A stretch of DNA of 64,000 bases from Rostrohypoxylon terebratum (taxonomy: Eukaryota > Ascomycota > Sordariomycetes > Xylariales > Hypoxylaceae). The position numbers and the translations under genes were made by a program. The DNA is taken from assembly GCA_022497145.1 (NCBI GenBank), contig MU385966.1, positions 30,116-94,115 on the forward strand. Reading direction: 5' to 3'. A model generated the notes under the pieces. The model ran no database searches and was not told the DNA's origin. It saw nothing but the letters and a program-made list of their open reading frames with translations. Each line of letters starts with the position of its first letter. Positions within the stretch are counted from its first letter, which is position 1. Shown piece by piece: positions 12,139 through 23,235 of this stretch.

Positions 12139-13430
12139 ATGCTGCTCTTCACGTCAGCCAGTATTTTAGCTGTGTCTTCTCACATGTGTCTCGGCTACGC
12201 TCTCGATTGTGTAAGTCCATCTGCTTGACTCCGGACTCCGGGTCTGGGAGGGTCTATCGCTTACTGATGTTTGGAGTCCTCTAGCCTCAACACCTCTATC
12301 TCGCCTGCATGTGTTGCGCGACCGACTAATGCAGATGATTTATCGTTAGCCCTTGTCACTCTTATTCATGATTCTTGCAGCTTTGAAGTTCGTGGGGGAA
12401 GGGGGGGGATAGCTCTACGAAGGGGGTGTCGAACATCGAGGGTGGAGTCGCGATAGACATGTGAGGTCTGAAATCGATCACACTCAACGAAGATCATACT
12501 CTTGCCACCGTTGGAGGAGGCCTGGTCTGGGGTGCTGCTTACTCAGCTCTCTATCAAGCTGCGGTCACAATTTCAGGTGAGCGAGATAGTGGTATCGGCG
12601 TGGCAGGCTCAGTGGTCGGTGGTGAGTGCATATGCACGTCACTCATCTTCCTCAAGGAGGATCTAACATTAATTCGATAGGTGCTTTCGGATACATTTCC
12701 CCTAGCACTAGCATAAGATGTGACTCTGTGGTAGTATTTGAAGTTGTTCTTGCCAATGGGAGCATAGTCAGCGCGACTAGAGACCTTAATAATCATTTAT
12801 GTCGTTAGCTGAAAAAGGGCGGCAGCAACTTTGGCATTCTCTCACGAGCCTATACGCCAACGCCGAACCCATTGAGAAGCCTCCAGCGTTTGATATCCCC
12901 TACTCTATTTGAGGTCGTATAGGGAATGTTTCGAACGTGACGACTATTTCAGGTTACTTTGTCAACCAGGGTGGGACGTCGCCAGTGAGGTTCCAGTAAG
13001 CACCCACTGGATTACTCATGGCCTGAGCTCTAACGAAGGAACAGGCAAATCACTTTTGCCATCCTCTTCAATAACCTACAGCAACTTGAAGACGTATTGA
13101 CCGTCTTCCATATCATTGTCACCCCGTTGGCTGCCACATAGAAAGCCAGGGGCGGCGACATGCTGGGTATTGAAGTGCTTCCTGGAGCCATCATATCGGC
13201 AATCGATTCATTGACCTTCGACGCTCCGGACGATTTCCCTGCTGCGGAGAGCGCCACCAAAAAGCTCCTCAGCATATTATCGCAGCAGCGGAGAAGAATA
13301 ACGTGCACAGCTCGTTCATCGACGATAGTGTATAGCGTACCTACGAGCTTAAACGCACGAACTCCCGATTCCGGTTCCAAGTTCGAAATATACGTGCATA
13401 CCGATACTCATATAACTATCGTATTTTAGC
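12139..13430 (+). pseudogene. Secreted FAD-linked oxidoreductase (PCMH type), decayed
   Basis: A signal-peptide-like first exon (12139-12210, ending ALDC before GTAAGT) is followed by pieces of an FAD-binding PCMH domain in shifting frames: CVARPTNADDLSLAL at about 12300, the start of the family VRGG motif near 12390, TVGGGLVWGAAYSAL at about 12505, GVAGSVVGG near 12600 and GAFGYISP near 12680. A late stop follows at about 12806, then KGGSNFGILSRAYT in another frame. C-terminal fragments continue to about 13430. The family includes berberine-bridge-enzyme-like oxidases common in fungal metabolite clusters. Multiple frameshifts and stops make it non-functional. It lies between P450-3 and the KstD-like gene, so it may once have belonged to that pathway (inference). 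Confidence 0.82.
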
Positions 13431-13723
13431 ATAAACCAGTCATACTCGTAACTCTGAAGGAAATTGAGAAGCTTGACGGCCTGGCCCGTACTGTTGACCA
13501 CTGTGCACACAAACCCAAGTAGATACCCCCTATACAAGCCTACCAGCCTAAGAGACACGCCGTCCATGGCTAGATAGATATAGGTTGGCAGCACGTATTC
13601 CCATATGAATCCATTGCGGGGACTTACACTAAACAGCTGATATATCTCTACCATCCATCCATCTTACTTAACCCACCCCACGAAATCCAACAGGACCGAG
13701 TAACCACTCGCACATCAACCGAC

Positions 13724-15355
13724 ATGGACCCCCCACAACAGAAAAACCACAAGCCCCCCGCCACAGACGTAATCATAGTCGGCGGCGGTCTGGCAGGACT
13801 CTGCGCCGCGCTCGCAGCAGCCGAAAACGGCGCCTCAGTGCACGTCCTCGAGCGTCTGCACGGGGGCGGGTCGACCGCGATCTCCGGGGGCGTGGTGTAC
13901 GCGGGCGGGGGCACGGCGGCGCAGGTCGCGGCCGGATACGGGGACGACACGCCCTTGAACATGTACCGGTACCTGCGCCACGAAGTAGGTGACGCGGTGG
14001 CCGAGCGCACGCTGCGGCGGTTCTGCGACGAGAGCGTCGCGCGCGTGAAGTGGTTGCGCGGGTACGGGGTTCGGTTCGCCGGGACGCTGTGTCCGTTTCG
14101 CACGAGCTATCCGACGGATCGGTATTCGTTGTATTTCTCCGGGAACGAGAAGGCGTATCCGTTTGTCGAGGATGCGAAGCCTGCTCCGAGAGGACATCGC
14201 GCTGTGGGCGTGGGGGGCGGTATGACGGGCGAGGTCATGTGGAGAGCGTTGTTTGACTCGGCGATGCGGTTGGGCGTCCGGTTCGAGCCGGCTAGTAAGG
14301 TTGAGCAGCTGCTTTTGGATGATACTGGGAGGGTGAGCGGCGTACGTTATCGCGCACTCGAGAACACGACATGGGGATTCGCCATCCACAGAGCTCTGTC
14401 GCGAATTGCCGCGAGTTGTCATCAGATGTCGATGAACTCTCTTGGGGAGTGGTTCGATCGACAAGCACACGCTATATGGGACCGTGAGGCTGAAGATAGG
14501 ACTTTGAATGCTAGCGCCGTCATCTTAGCAGCCGGAAGCTTCACTATGAATAAAAGCATGATGGAGCAGTACTTCCCCTGGGCTAGGAGAGTGGCGCCTT
14601 TGGGAACGGCGGGCGATGATGGAAGCGGGATCCATCTTGGACAGACCGCTGGTGGTTCCGTCTCGCATATGGACCGGATATCTACCTGGAGGTTACTATA
14701 CCCACCTGAGGCATTGCTAGAGGGCATTGTGGTTTCAAGTGAGGGAAGCCGAATCGCAGCCGAGGATTTATATGGAGCATCTCTTAGCGATGTTATGACG
14801 ACGCAGTTCCACGGCCGAGCCTATCTTATCCTTGGCTCAGGACAAAGAGAGAAAGCGATAAGCCAAATCAGAGAGCAAACGCAGATGCCATGGACGATAT
14901 TTATCAGATATTTGATGTATTGGGCTTATAAGAAAGCTGATTCGCTCGATCATCTTGCTCAAAAGTTAGCGCTAAATCCAGAAGCACTGAAGACAACAGT
15001 TAACACATATAATAATGCGATAATACGTAAAGAGCCGGATCCAGTCGGGAAAATAGGTTTTAGATCAGTCATAGCTGAAGGCCCATTTTACGGGATTGAT
15101 ATTTCTCTAAGACCCAGCGGCTTGCTTGTCACCCCAGCACTTCCCCTAGGCGGCTTGAGGGTCGATGGAGAATCTGGCATGGTGCTCAACGAGAAAGGCG
15201 AAAAGATCGAAGGTCTGTACGCAGCTGGTAAGAATGCGGTCGGTGTGAGTTCCAACCGTTACGTTTCAGGACTTGCTTTGGCAGACTGTGTTTTCTCGGG
15301 GAAGCAAGCCGGGGAGCACGCAGCGAAAGCAGCGGTGGTACCGAACCCCCAATGA
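13724..15355 (+). CDS. 3-ketosteroid-delta1-dehydrogenase-like flavoprotein
   Basis: A single exon of 543 residues in the flavoprotein family of fumarate reductases and 3-ketosteroid dehydrogenases (KstD). The N-terminal FAD motif VGGGLAGL is at about residues 19-26, followed by LERLHGGGST, which contacts the adenosine. The C-terminal part has GLYAAGKNAVGV (497-508) and NRYVSGLALADC, close to the KstD-type signature with its tyrosine. Bacterial KstD introduces a C1-C2 double bond into ring A of 3-ketosteroids; HelE of the helvolic acid cluster is a fungal relative. Here it may desaturate a steroid, triterpenoid or decalin-type ring; the substrate is not known. Composition is odd: roughly the first 650 bases are very GC-rich and the rest is near the local average. 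The ORF is intact. Confidence 0.9.
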   Translation: MDPPQQKNHKPPATDVIIVGGGLAGLCAALAAAENGASVHVLERLHGGGSTAISGGVVYAGGGTAAQVAAGYGDDTPLNMYRYLRHEVGDAVAERTLRRFCDESVARVKWLRGYGVRFAGTLCPFRTSYPTDRYSLYFSGNEKAYPFVEDAKPAPRGHRAVGVGGGMTGEVMWRALFDSAMRLGVRFEPASKVEQLLLDDTGRVSGVRYRALENTTWGFAIHRALSRIAASCHQMSMNSLGEWFDRQAHAIWDREAEDRTLNASAVILAAGSFTMNKSMMEQYFPWARRVAPLGTAGDDGSGIHLGQTAGGSVSHMDRISTWRLLYPPEALLEGIVVSSEGSRIAAEDLYGASLSDVMTTQFHGRAYLILGSGQREKAISQIREQTQMPWTIFIRYLMYWAYKKADSLDHLAQKLALNPEALKTTVNTYNNAIIRKEPDPVGKIGFRSVIAEGPFYGIDISLRPSGLLVTPALPLGGLRVDGESGMVLNEKGEKIEGLYAAGKNAVGVSSNRYVSGLALADCVFSGKQAGEHAAKAAVVPNPQ

Positions 15356-15920
15356 GAATCTCCTACAGTGAACGCCTCTTCAATGAACCCGCGATACTTT
15401 CCATGAGATGCCTGAATCCATCTGACCCTGGTCGAGCAATGCATGCAACTGGCAGCCGTGGGTATACCCTCTGTGAACTTGGGTGTATCTAAGCTGTTTC
15501 CTGTTTCTAGAGAAGCTATCATGGAGCTCTTCTATAGAGACTTGATGCTATCTTTTAGCTAAGGATTTATTGGGTTGAATAGATAACTTGGTGCTTTTTA
15601 TTCAACATTATGTGCAAGGTTGGCGCTTAACTCACTCTTGCGAGCTGCCTAACCTAGGTCGGACAGAAGAATGAACCGTTTGAGTACAGTTTAGGTATCC
15701 AAAAACTACTCGAAGTCTGAACCTAAGTCGACAGTATCGCGTACACCGTATCACAGAGTATGATATAATCCAATAAAATGAAATTACTATACTCCTGTTT
15801 GAATTAATATTTGCGACATAGTGCAAGGCCTCATGCCCGCAGCCTCACTGTTAGGTTCCCGACTTCATGTACACAGATGACCTTGCGCCTCATACGGCTA
15901 CCGAGGCAACGAATATCCGC
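15356..15920. other. Intergenic between convergent genes
   Basis: 3' flanks of the KstD-like gene and the permease. No gene seen. Confidence 0.5.
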
Positions 15921-17844
15921 CTAATCGAGAATGGCACTGAAAGCCTTCTTTGCCTTGCCCATGACACCCTTGGCTTCCACCTTCTCGACGTCGGTGCCAT
16001 AAAATCTCCGTCCCTCGTCGAGATTGATGGTGTCGAGGTCAACCCACCATCTTCCACGATAGTAAATTCTGGCACCGAGCCATAGAACAACGATTACGAT
16101 GACCGATATATAGTTCGCGAAGAAATTCTGTGCGCTTGGCGAATCACCTAGCGGCCAAACTGCGAGGTAGAACTGGACGATAATCAAGAGAATACACCTG
16201 CAAGAAGTTTAGTACCCGATCACTCAAAAGTGTTTGCAACATTACATACATCAGAAGGCCCCACCAAGGTCCATATGGGTAGATCCAGGACTTCCAGGGA
16301 AGCTCTTCGGCTGTGTGACCCTGTCGGGCCCAGGTTGCACGGAATCTGATGTGGGAGAGGCAGATCATGCCCCAGCCGAAGAGGGTGAACAACGAGGTCA
16401 GGTTGGAAAACCAAGTGAATACGTCGGATCCGGATTCGCTAACGTTAAGATACGCGAGACCACCTCCGAGAATGAAGGTCGGCACTAGACCATACCAAGG
16501 ACGGCCCATCCTGTCAGCGTATTGGAACTGCTTCGGAGCCATTTTGAGTTGAGCTAGACCCATTGTCGTGCGGGAGCCACCGTAGCCCGAAATAGAACCG
16601 GTCGAGACAACCGAGATGAGAATTATGGCATTCATAATATGGGCTAAGGCGGGAAGACCTGCATCACGATAGGCAATGACGAAGGGCGATGCGTTAGTAC
16701 CCGACTGGCCGAATAGGTTGCGGTTGTGAGGATCGACGTTGATAGTGATCATCAGCGATCCGATCAGGTAGAACAGCGATAGTCGAACCCAGATTGAAGA
16801 AACGGCACGAGGTATAGCCTTCCGCGGGCTAGCCGTCTCGGCAGCGACGAGACCGGAGTTCTCGGATCCGGACATGGCGAAGATGCAGGTAGGCATCACA
16901 TTAAGAAAGCCTTTAAATCCGTGCGTGAAGGCCTCCCGATTCCAGTAACGGAAACCCACCGGGCCGTAACCCGCTCCGCCGGCCGACATGACAATCATGG
17001 AGATGATGACAACGAAGATCCAGCCAAACTTGATCGAGCTAGCAACGACCTCGATCTCGCCGAAAAGGTTTACGGCTCCAACGTTAATGAGTACGATAAC
17101 TACGAACCAAATACTGATCCATCCTGCAACAGGAACGGCGCTAGTCCAGAAGTTGATGATGGTGTTGGTAGCTTGTAGTTCGTTCGCGATCGTAATACTA
17201 CGTTGTAATGAGAAAGGACTCGTCAGCGACAATATCTCTGATAGGTTGATATGTGATAAAGGCCTAGAACGACTAGAGGGTCTCAAAGAAAGTGACGTCT
17301 TGTATGTGTGAAACTGTGGAGAACGAGGAAAGGGATGGGGATAATGGTGGGATAGTTACTAACCAGTACGAGAACCAATAAGACCAACCCAGAGCAAAGG
17401 CGGCAGCAGGGTCGATAAACTTGCCTATGATTCATCCATGTTAGATCCATGGATGAGATATTCCTAAGCCTCGGAGGTGCTTGACAATCTTGACTTACCA
17501 GTCCATTGTACGAAAGCAGACGGGAGAGGGTACATGCAGGCCATCTCACCGATGGAGTGACTAACGCACCAAATCATAGATCCGGCGAGACAGTAACCAA
17601 GGAAGATACCTGCAGGACCACCACTCGCAAGCGACGTTCCACTTCCGAGCCATAAACCCATACCGATACTGGAACCGAGCGCAATCATAGTCAAGTGACG
17701 GGTGCTAAGAGTTCGTCGGAGCGCCGTCTCGGCGCCGTGATCGTCGCGGTACACATGATCAGCCATCTCATTATTCTTCTCGTGAATGTTTTCGCCGCTG
17801 CCCTGATATGCAGGCGTGCCTGTGGGAGAATCGTTGACCGCCAT
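15921..17844 (-). CDS. Amino-acid permease (YAT/APC family)
   Basis: Exons on the minus strand: 17844-17499, 17424-17364, 17197-16250, 16197-15921, giving 543 residues. I chose the ATG at 17844 for its strong context (ACCATGG); the frame upstream has no ATG. It is a proton-coupled plasma-membrane importer of the yeast amino-acid transporter family. After a hydrophilic cytosolic N-terminus, the first membrane helix holds MIALGSSIGMGLWLGSG, the typical substrate-binding segment. About twelve hydrophobic segments follow, with a conserved SGSENSGLVAAE segment in the middle. Family members take up amino acids or GABA; specificity cannot be read. It lies between two blocks of possible metabolite genes and is probably a housekeeping or nutrient gene. 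The third exon joins through TG/T to make a cysteine (SYCITIANEL). Confidence 0.88.
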
Positions 17845-20230
17845 GGTCGATGGTGACGGGTGTGAGGCTAGCACAATTGAAATTGAAGATGGGAGGTGTG
17901 AATATGATAGGTGAAAAAAAGTAAAAGGGGAAAAAGTTTAGAAATGAAAAAAAAAAAAGCTTCTAGAAGTTGGACAAAGATAAACGATTGCGAGGCGCGT
18001 TCAGCTGTACATATACGTGGGAAGGCGCCTCCTTGGTCCTTCCTGGTAGGCTTATCAACCGTTGCGCAGTCGTGAGTGCCCTGGGGACGCGGTGTGTAAC
18101 TGCCAGCCGAGCGTGGCGGGCGTGGCGGGTGTGTCAGCCGCCCAAGGTGGTTGCGACGGTGCAGAGTTGGGCTACCGAGGGAAGTCACGACGGGAGCATT
18201 TGACCCCTTTTTTTTTCGTAGAAGCTGAAAATGTTCAACCAGTTTTGTCTCGTTATTCTACGAACGGTCCGAAAGGAATATCGCTTAATGCGCATAGGGC
18301 TCCAGGGCTGTACATAATTGGTATATTCAAGATTCTAGAGCCTGTTGTAGAGCCTGTTGGAGCTGAATCCTGGAGCTGATAAGAAAAAGCCAGTAGTATA
18401 TTGTATATTGTCTCAAACTAAACTGGCCACATACGCAGATGGCAAACATGAACATAAGGGTCTAGCACTTAATACGCACTGCTCTGTAGAGTTGTTTTTT
18501 TTCCACATAGTATTTCAAGATCATGCCGTGCGGAATGGCCGGAAAGTTGTTGTACAACGCGTCTTTTTGGCTGAACACCGGATGCATTTACAAAGACATG
18601 AGTTTTAGTGGCTTGCCGGAGTTTTTCAGAATATCGATTTCTCACTCTCCAACACATTGTATTATAATGAGCCAATATTTGAAAACAAAATCCAAATGTG
18701 TTAAGCATCTTGAAAGATGTTGATGTATATCCATGTAACATGCCCACAACTATTGTCTACAATGACATGGGACTTTTACAGCTTTGACGATAACTTGTAC
18801 GTGTACAACGCCAACCATTCGTGACACACGACACCGAAGGATTCCAGATATCCTCCAGCTATCAGTGTGAATCCTTCTAGGCGAATTGCTTCTGAATGAA
18901 TCGACTCTGATTGATGGAGCGCTGCTGGGGGCTGGATCTACCATGCAGCCATGCCACCACTTATCACCAGTTCGGAAATCTTGCCTGGAACGGTTCCACC
19001 GGTCGATCTGCCTCGTCCATTCGTCGCACAAAGGCTCACTTCCGCCATAACTATCGAGGTTGCACATTGTACAATGTATCGTTCGTATTTTCCTAGGACT
19101 TGAGCTTACGGGAGTTCTAGACTTCTTCGTTGTCTCGGGAAAAGACGACGGATATTCCGTTGGTTTGCTCGGATTTTGTTTCAGAGGGAACTTGGAACTT
19201 GGAACTCCAAACCCAAACCCAAACCCATATCGCCTTTATCAATGTACTATTGTATCGAAATCTCATCCCGTATGCTGATGTGATGTGTCATTTCCTATTT
19301 GAGAAAGCCACTCCCTTGTACCACCAATCAAGACTCAGGAATCCATAACTTGAGATAAGCTCACAAAGTGGATTCCGGGGTTAGTACTGGCTCGGCACCG
19401 CTTCTTGGGATTCCCGATGAAAAGGTGAGCATCGTGATAGGTTGGTTTCGTGTTACTTATCGCCCTGCAGACCGTTAAACGTGCTACTCGGATCCAGTAC
19501 CAAGGAACGAAAGGGGGGAGAAGATGCGAGATGACGACGAAAAGGCTACCATGTGGTATAAAACTGTTATCGTCCGGCGATAAAATATATTGTCTTCGTT
19601 CTATTGGATTATGTCGAAAGGACCACAGTCGTGTTTTTACCATGTATGATTTTATGAAATGGATATGAAACATTTATGCATTTGCATATTTCCAGTGGTT
19701 CGGGCTGAAAGATCGTAGGATCGGCTCTTTACTGATTTCGTATTAGTTCTGTCGGACATGTGGATACCTATGGTATCCATACTAAAAAGGAGACGATGTT
19801 AATGCTTTACGGAATGCTTCCGTATATATAAAAGCGTACTTAATTTTCATTACGCGTTGATTTAACTTCGCTTCAGGTTTTCGTCTCTACAAAGTCCACG
19901 ACCTTTCCTTCTAGATGTCGAAAGCCGGACAGATATTACACGACCATGGCTAAAGTGGAAGGCGAATGTCGGCGAGTGCTATTAGCTCCTTGGTATGGAG
20001 ACTATGGAGTAAGATTCACCAACGACATCGTCGAATAGATGCACGGGCATGTTTCGCGTCCTGATTCGCGCAGGGATGGCTTAGATGGCTTTTGAACGAA
20101 ATCCCGGAGAGACTGCAACATTGAACTGAGATATTTGTTTGTTCGCGACTACTTTAAAGACGATGGGTATGCGTCAATTCTCTCATTCCGCGCTCCCTTG
20201 CGTTGGAATGACTAGCTCCGTCCTGTCAAA
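17845..20230. other. Intergenic 2.4 kb between divergent permease and phytase-like genes
   Basis: Contains the permease promoter with A- and T-rich tracts (about 17920-17960) and a direct repeat of TAGAGCCTGTTG near 18337-18360. A 106-codon minus-strand frame at 18750-19067 matches nothing I know. A TATA-like run lies at 19823-19834. No gene is supported. Confidence 0.45.
19823..19834 (+). promoter_or_regulatory. TATA-like element upstream of the phytase-like gene
   Basis: TATATATAAAAG lies about 400 bases before the ATG at 20231. It could be a core promoter with a long 5' leader, or chance. Confidence 0.25.
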
Positions 20231-22527
20231 ATGAGGCCCTTCAGTTTGTTTGCAGTTTCGGTTGCTGCGGGCGCTACCACAGCCGCTGCCGCTGCATTGG
20301 AAGTCGACTTGCCGATTTCAGCAAAATCAGACGAAGTCGATTCCGGTTTCACAGCCGTTGTTTACGATTCTACGCATCCTCTTCTGGTCGGCAATGACGG
20401 CGGGGCCAGCACGGGCGGCTTTCGCACGTTTGATCTGAATAGCGAGACCAATTTGACAGAGACGAGTCACGAGACACCGGGACGAACCAAACTTGTGACG
20501 ACCGTGTATGATATCGGTGGAAAGGACCTCATTATTACTATCGCTCAGCCGGACTCGTATTTTCGCCTCTACGACTCGAGTACCGCTGAACAGGTTGGCG
20601 AGCCTCTCGCGCATACCTTGGGTGATTGGTCAGCGCTCTGCGCATGGAAGAGCCAAACCAGCGGAGAGCAGTATCTATACTTGTTCGGCAAGAGCCAAGC
20701 TGTACAGTTTCTTATGAGAGCTCTCAATCGCTCTTATGAACTTGTCGAGATACAAACTTTTGATACTGTTGTCGAAGCTGAAGATTGCGCTGTGTCTCTG
20801 TCTGCGCAGTCCGTTTACTTCACGACTAAGGGTAAATCAACTGTCTACGTATTTCCGGCAACAGAATCGACCACGGCGCCTGAAATAAGCGTCTTAGGAG
20901 ATACTGACGATGATGTGACTGGACTTACCGCATATCTCGGTACTAGTTATGACTATCTCTTGGTTGCTCAGGACGATGTTGTAGCGGTCTACAACACATC
21001 ATTCACATTGCTGGGTTCCGTTACGGTTACCGGGAATGAAGGCATTGAACTCAAGGGCCTCAGTGTCTACCAAGCGCCTACAGCGAAGTACCCGGTCGGC
21101 GCACTCGCTTACGCAATTGATTCGGACTCTGGCAAAGCATTCGCCATCAGTTCTCTGGAATCTGTATTTAATGATCTGGGCCTAGATTTAAATACCGTTT
21201 ACGATCCTCGTAAGAAGTCGCTCAACATCTCCACCCTTATTCGCTCCGACTGCAATTTCAATGGCTTTTCCCAAAAAAGCAATGGTACTAGATGTGCTAG
21301 CTCATGCTCATGTTTCGCGGGATTTACCGGGACCCTTTGCGAGGCCTTTACCTGCCGCAACAACTGCTCAGCTCATGGTAAATGTGTTGGCGCAAATGTG
21401 TGCGCGTGCGACGAGGGATGGGGCGGTCTCTACTGCGCTTTCAAGGTGGTTGAGCCTGCCATCGAAACTGAGGCATACGGTGGTGACGGTGATGACCCCG
21501 CGATTTGGATCTCACCAGGCAACGTATCCGAATCGCGTATCATCACGACGACTAAATCCGAAGATGGCTCTGGGCTAGGCGTATTCGACCTGAGCGGTAA
21601 CATGCTTCAGGTCATGTATGCTGGGGAGCCGGATAACGTAGATGTGATATACGGGTTTCAAGCTGGAAATAGAACCATTGACCTGGCTTACGCTGCTTGC
21701 CGAACGGACAATACCCTATGGTACGTTGTATTGGATTTTCATCCTGTATCATTAAGCTAACTGTCTTCAGTCTCTTCGAAATCGCCTCCAATGGAACATT
21801 ACAGAATATAGCTGGAGGCTCTCAGCCCACTAAAGACGACTACAAGGTGTATGGTAGTTGTGTATACCGCTCGCAAAAGACTGGCAAGCAGTATCTCTTC
21901 GTCAACGCCAAGACTGCGGAATATCTCCAATATCAGCTATCATGGGCCGACGGCGCGCTGCAGACTTCTTTCGTGCGCAACTTTACCGGCGGTTCGGGAG
22001 GTCAGGTTGAGGGATGTGTGGCAGATGAACCGAACGGATGGGTCTTCATCAGCGAGGAGCCACATGCTCTCTGGCGCTATGGCGCGGAACCTGATGATGA
22101 ATCCACCAGCGGTTTCCTAATTGACGAGGTTGGCAGCGGAAAGATGTATGCTGATAACGAAGGCGTGACTCTAGTCGAAGGCCCTACGGCCGATCAAGGG
22201 TTCATTATCGTCAGTCAGCAAGGCGTAAGTGCGTACAACGTGTATCGTCGCGCAGCTCCTCATGAGTACGTCGAGACATTCACAATTCACGAAAATAATG
22301 CGAAGGGTATCGATGCTGTCACGAACACGGATGGTCTTGCTGCGGTCGGCGCATCCTTGGGAAGCCGATTCCCTAACGGATTGGTGGTCGTTCACGACGA
22401 TGCCAACCAATTACCCGAAGGAGGCACTAGCGGTAAGGCAAGCTTCAAGCTGGTGGATCTCAAAGATGTTCTGGGCGATGCTTTGATGGCCGATGTCGAC
22501 CTGAATTGGAATCCCAGAGCTTCGTAA
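20231..22527 (+). CDS. Secreted beta-propeller phytase-like protein with EGF-like linker
   Basis: Two exons (20231-21720, 21771-22527; the codon TG/T is restored as cysteine) give 748 residues. An N-terminal signal peptide (about 1-21, alanine-rich) indicates secretion. Residues about 30-335 form a first, divergent propeller-like domain. A cysteine-rich stretch at about 340-398 contains two EGF-like units (CSCFAGFTGTLC and CVGANVCACDEGWGGLYC). The second domain begins with GGDGDDPAIWI, the calcium- and phosphate-binding start typical of beta-propeller phytases, followed by IITTTKSEDGSGLGVFDL. Family members hydrolyse phytate using calcium, and double-domain versions are known. Several N-glycosylation sequons are visible. 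Its role is probably external phosphate scavenging rather than a pathway step, despite its position next to the PKS. Confidence 0.88.
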
Positions 22528-23235
22528 TAGTGTACCTCCTAAAGCCTTTGCGCACGTAACACGTCTTGTAATTGTTGGCGGGTAACTGATGTATATACAA
22601 AATAGCCTTGACTTCTGTCTATAATTCCGGCATGGCCGCTTAAATGCGATGACATAAACGTTTGTACTCGCCAGTGATTTGACAGGTTATTGAAGCGATT
22701 GCCGATACAGACCAACGGGGGTAGCCTGCACGGAGATAGCAGCGGAAAGACAGCACGGCGCCCAATCAAGATTGCATGGCAAAGACGATTCACATTCATC
22801 ATAGGAATAGCGGAACGATTGTAAGATAGAGACAGTCTATGAATAAGCAGCAAAAAGTACCTATACTAAGGGAAAACAAAAAATATTATCATCCTGGTGG
22901 CGTAAACCAGCATCCAACGACAGCAAAACAACCAAAACAGCTTCAGATGGGGGTAACTTGTGTACAATATATAAGATGAATCTAGATGTTGTTGCCAAAC
23001 AGCCCGGGTTTATATCTCATCTAGACCATATTTGAAAGTGTGTTAATGTAAGGTAAAAAAAGTAGAGGAAGACAACACCGGACCCGGGGGAAAGGTTGTA
23101 AGGAGGTTAAAAAAATAAAACCAAAAAAAGTAGGAAGCGAATCCTCATTCATGCCATGTCATTCTAATCGTCGCATTCCATTCCATCCCCAATGTGCAAA
23201 CCTTCTCCCCTAACATTCGATAGGCGCTGACATGC
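22528..23235. other. Intergenic between convergent phytase-like and PKS genes
   Basis: Contains both 3' flanks, rich in A tracts (about 23050-23130). No gene seen. Confidence 0.5.

Noticed and set aside
13835..14470. Long antisense open frame across the KstD-like gene
   Set aside because: By-product of very high GC; no domain, and the sense frame is a clear flavoprotein.
18750..19067. 106-codon minus-strand frame
   Set aside because: No known domain, no splice-supported extension and no composition bias typical of genes here.
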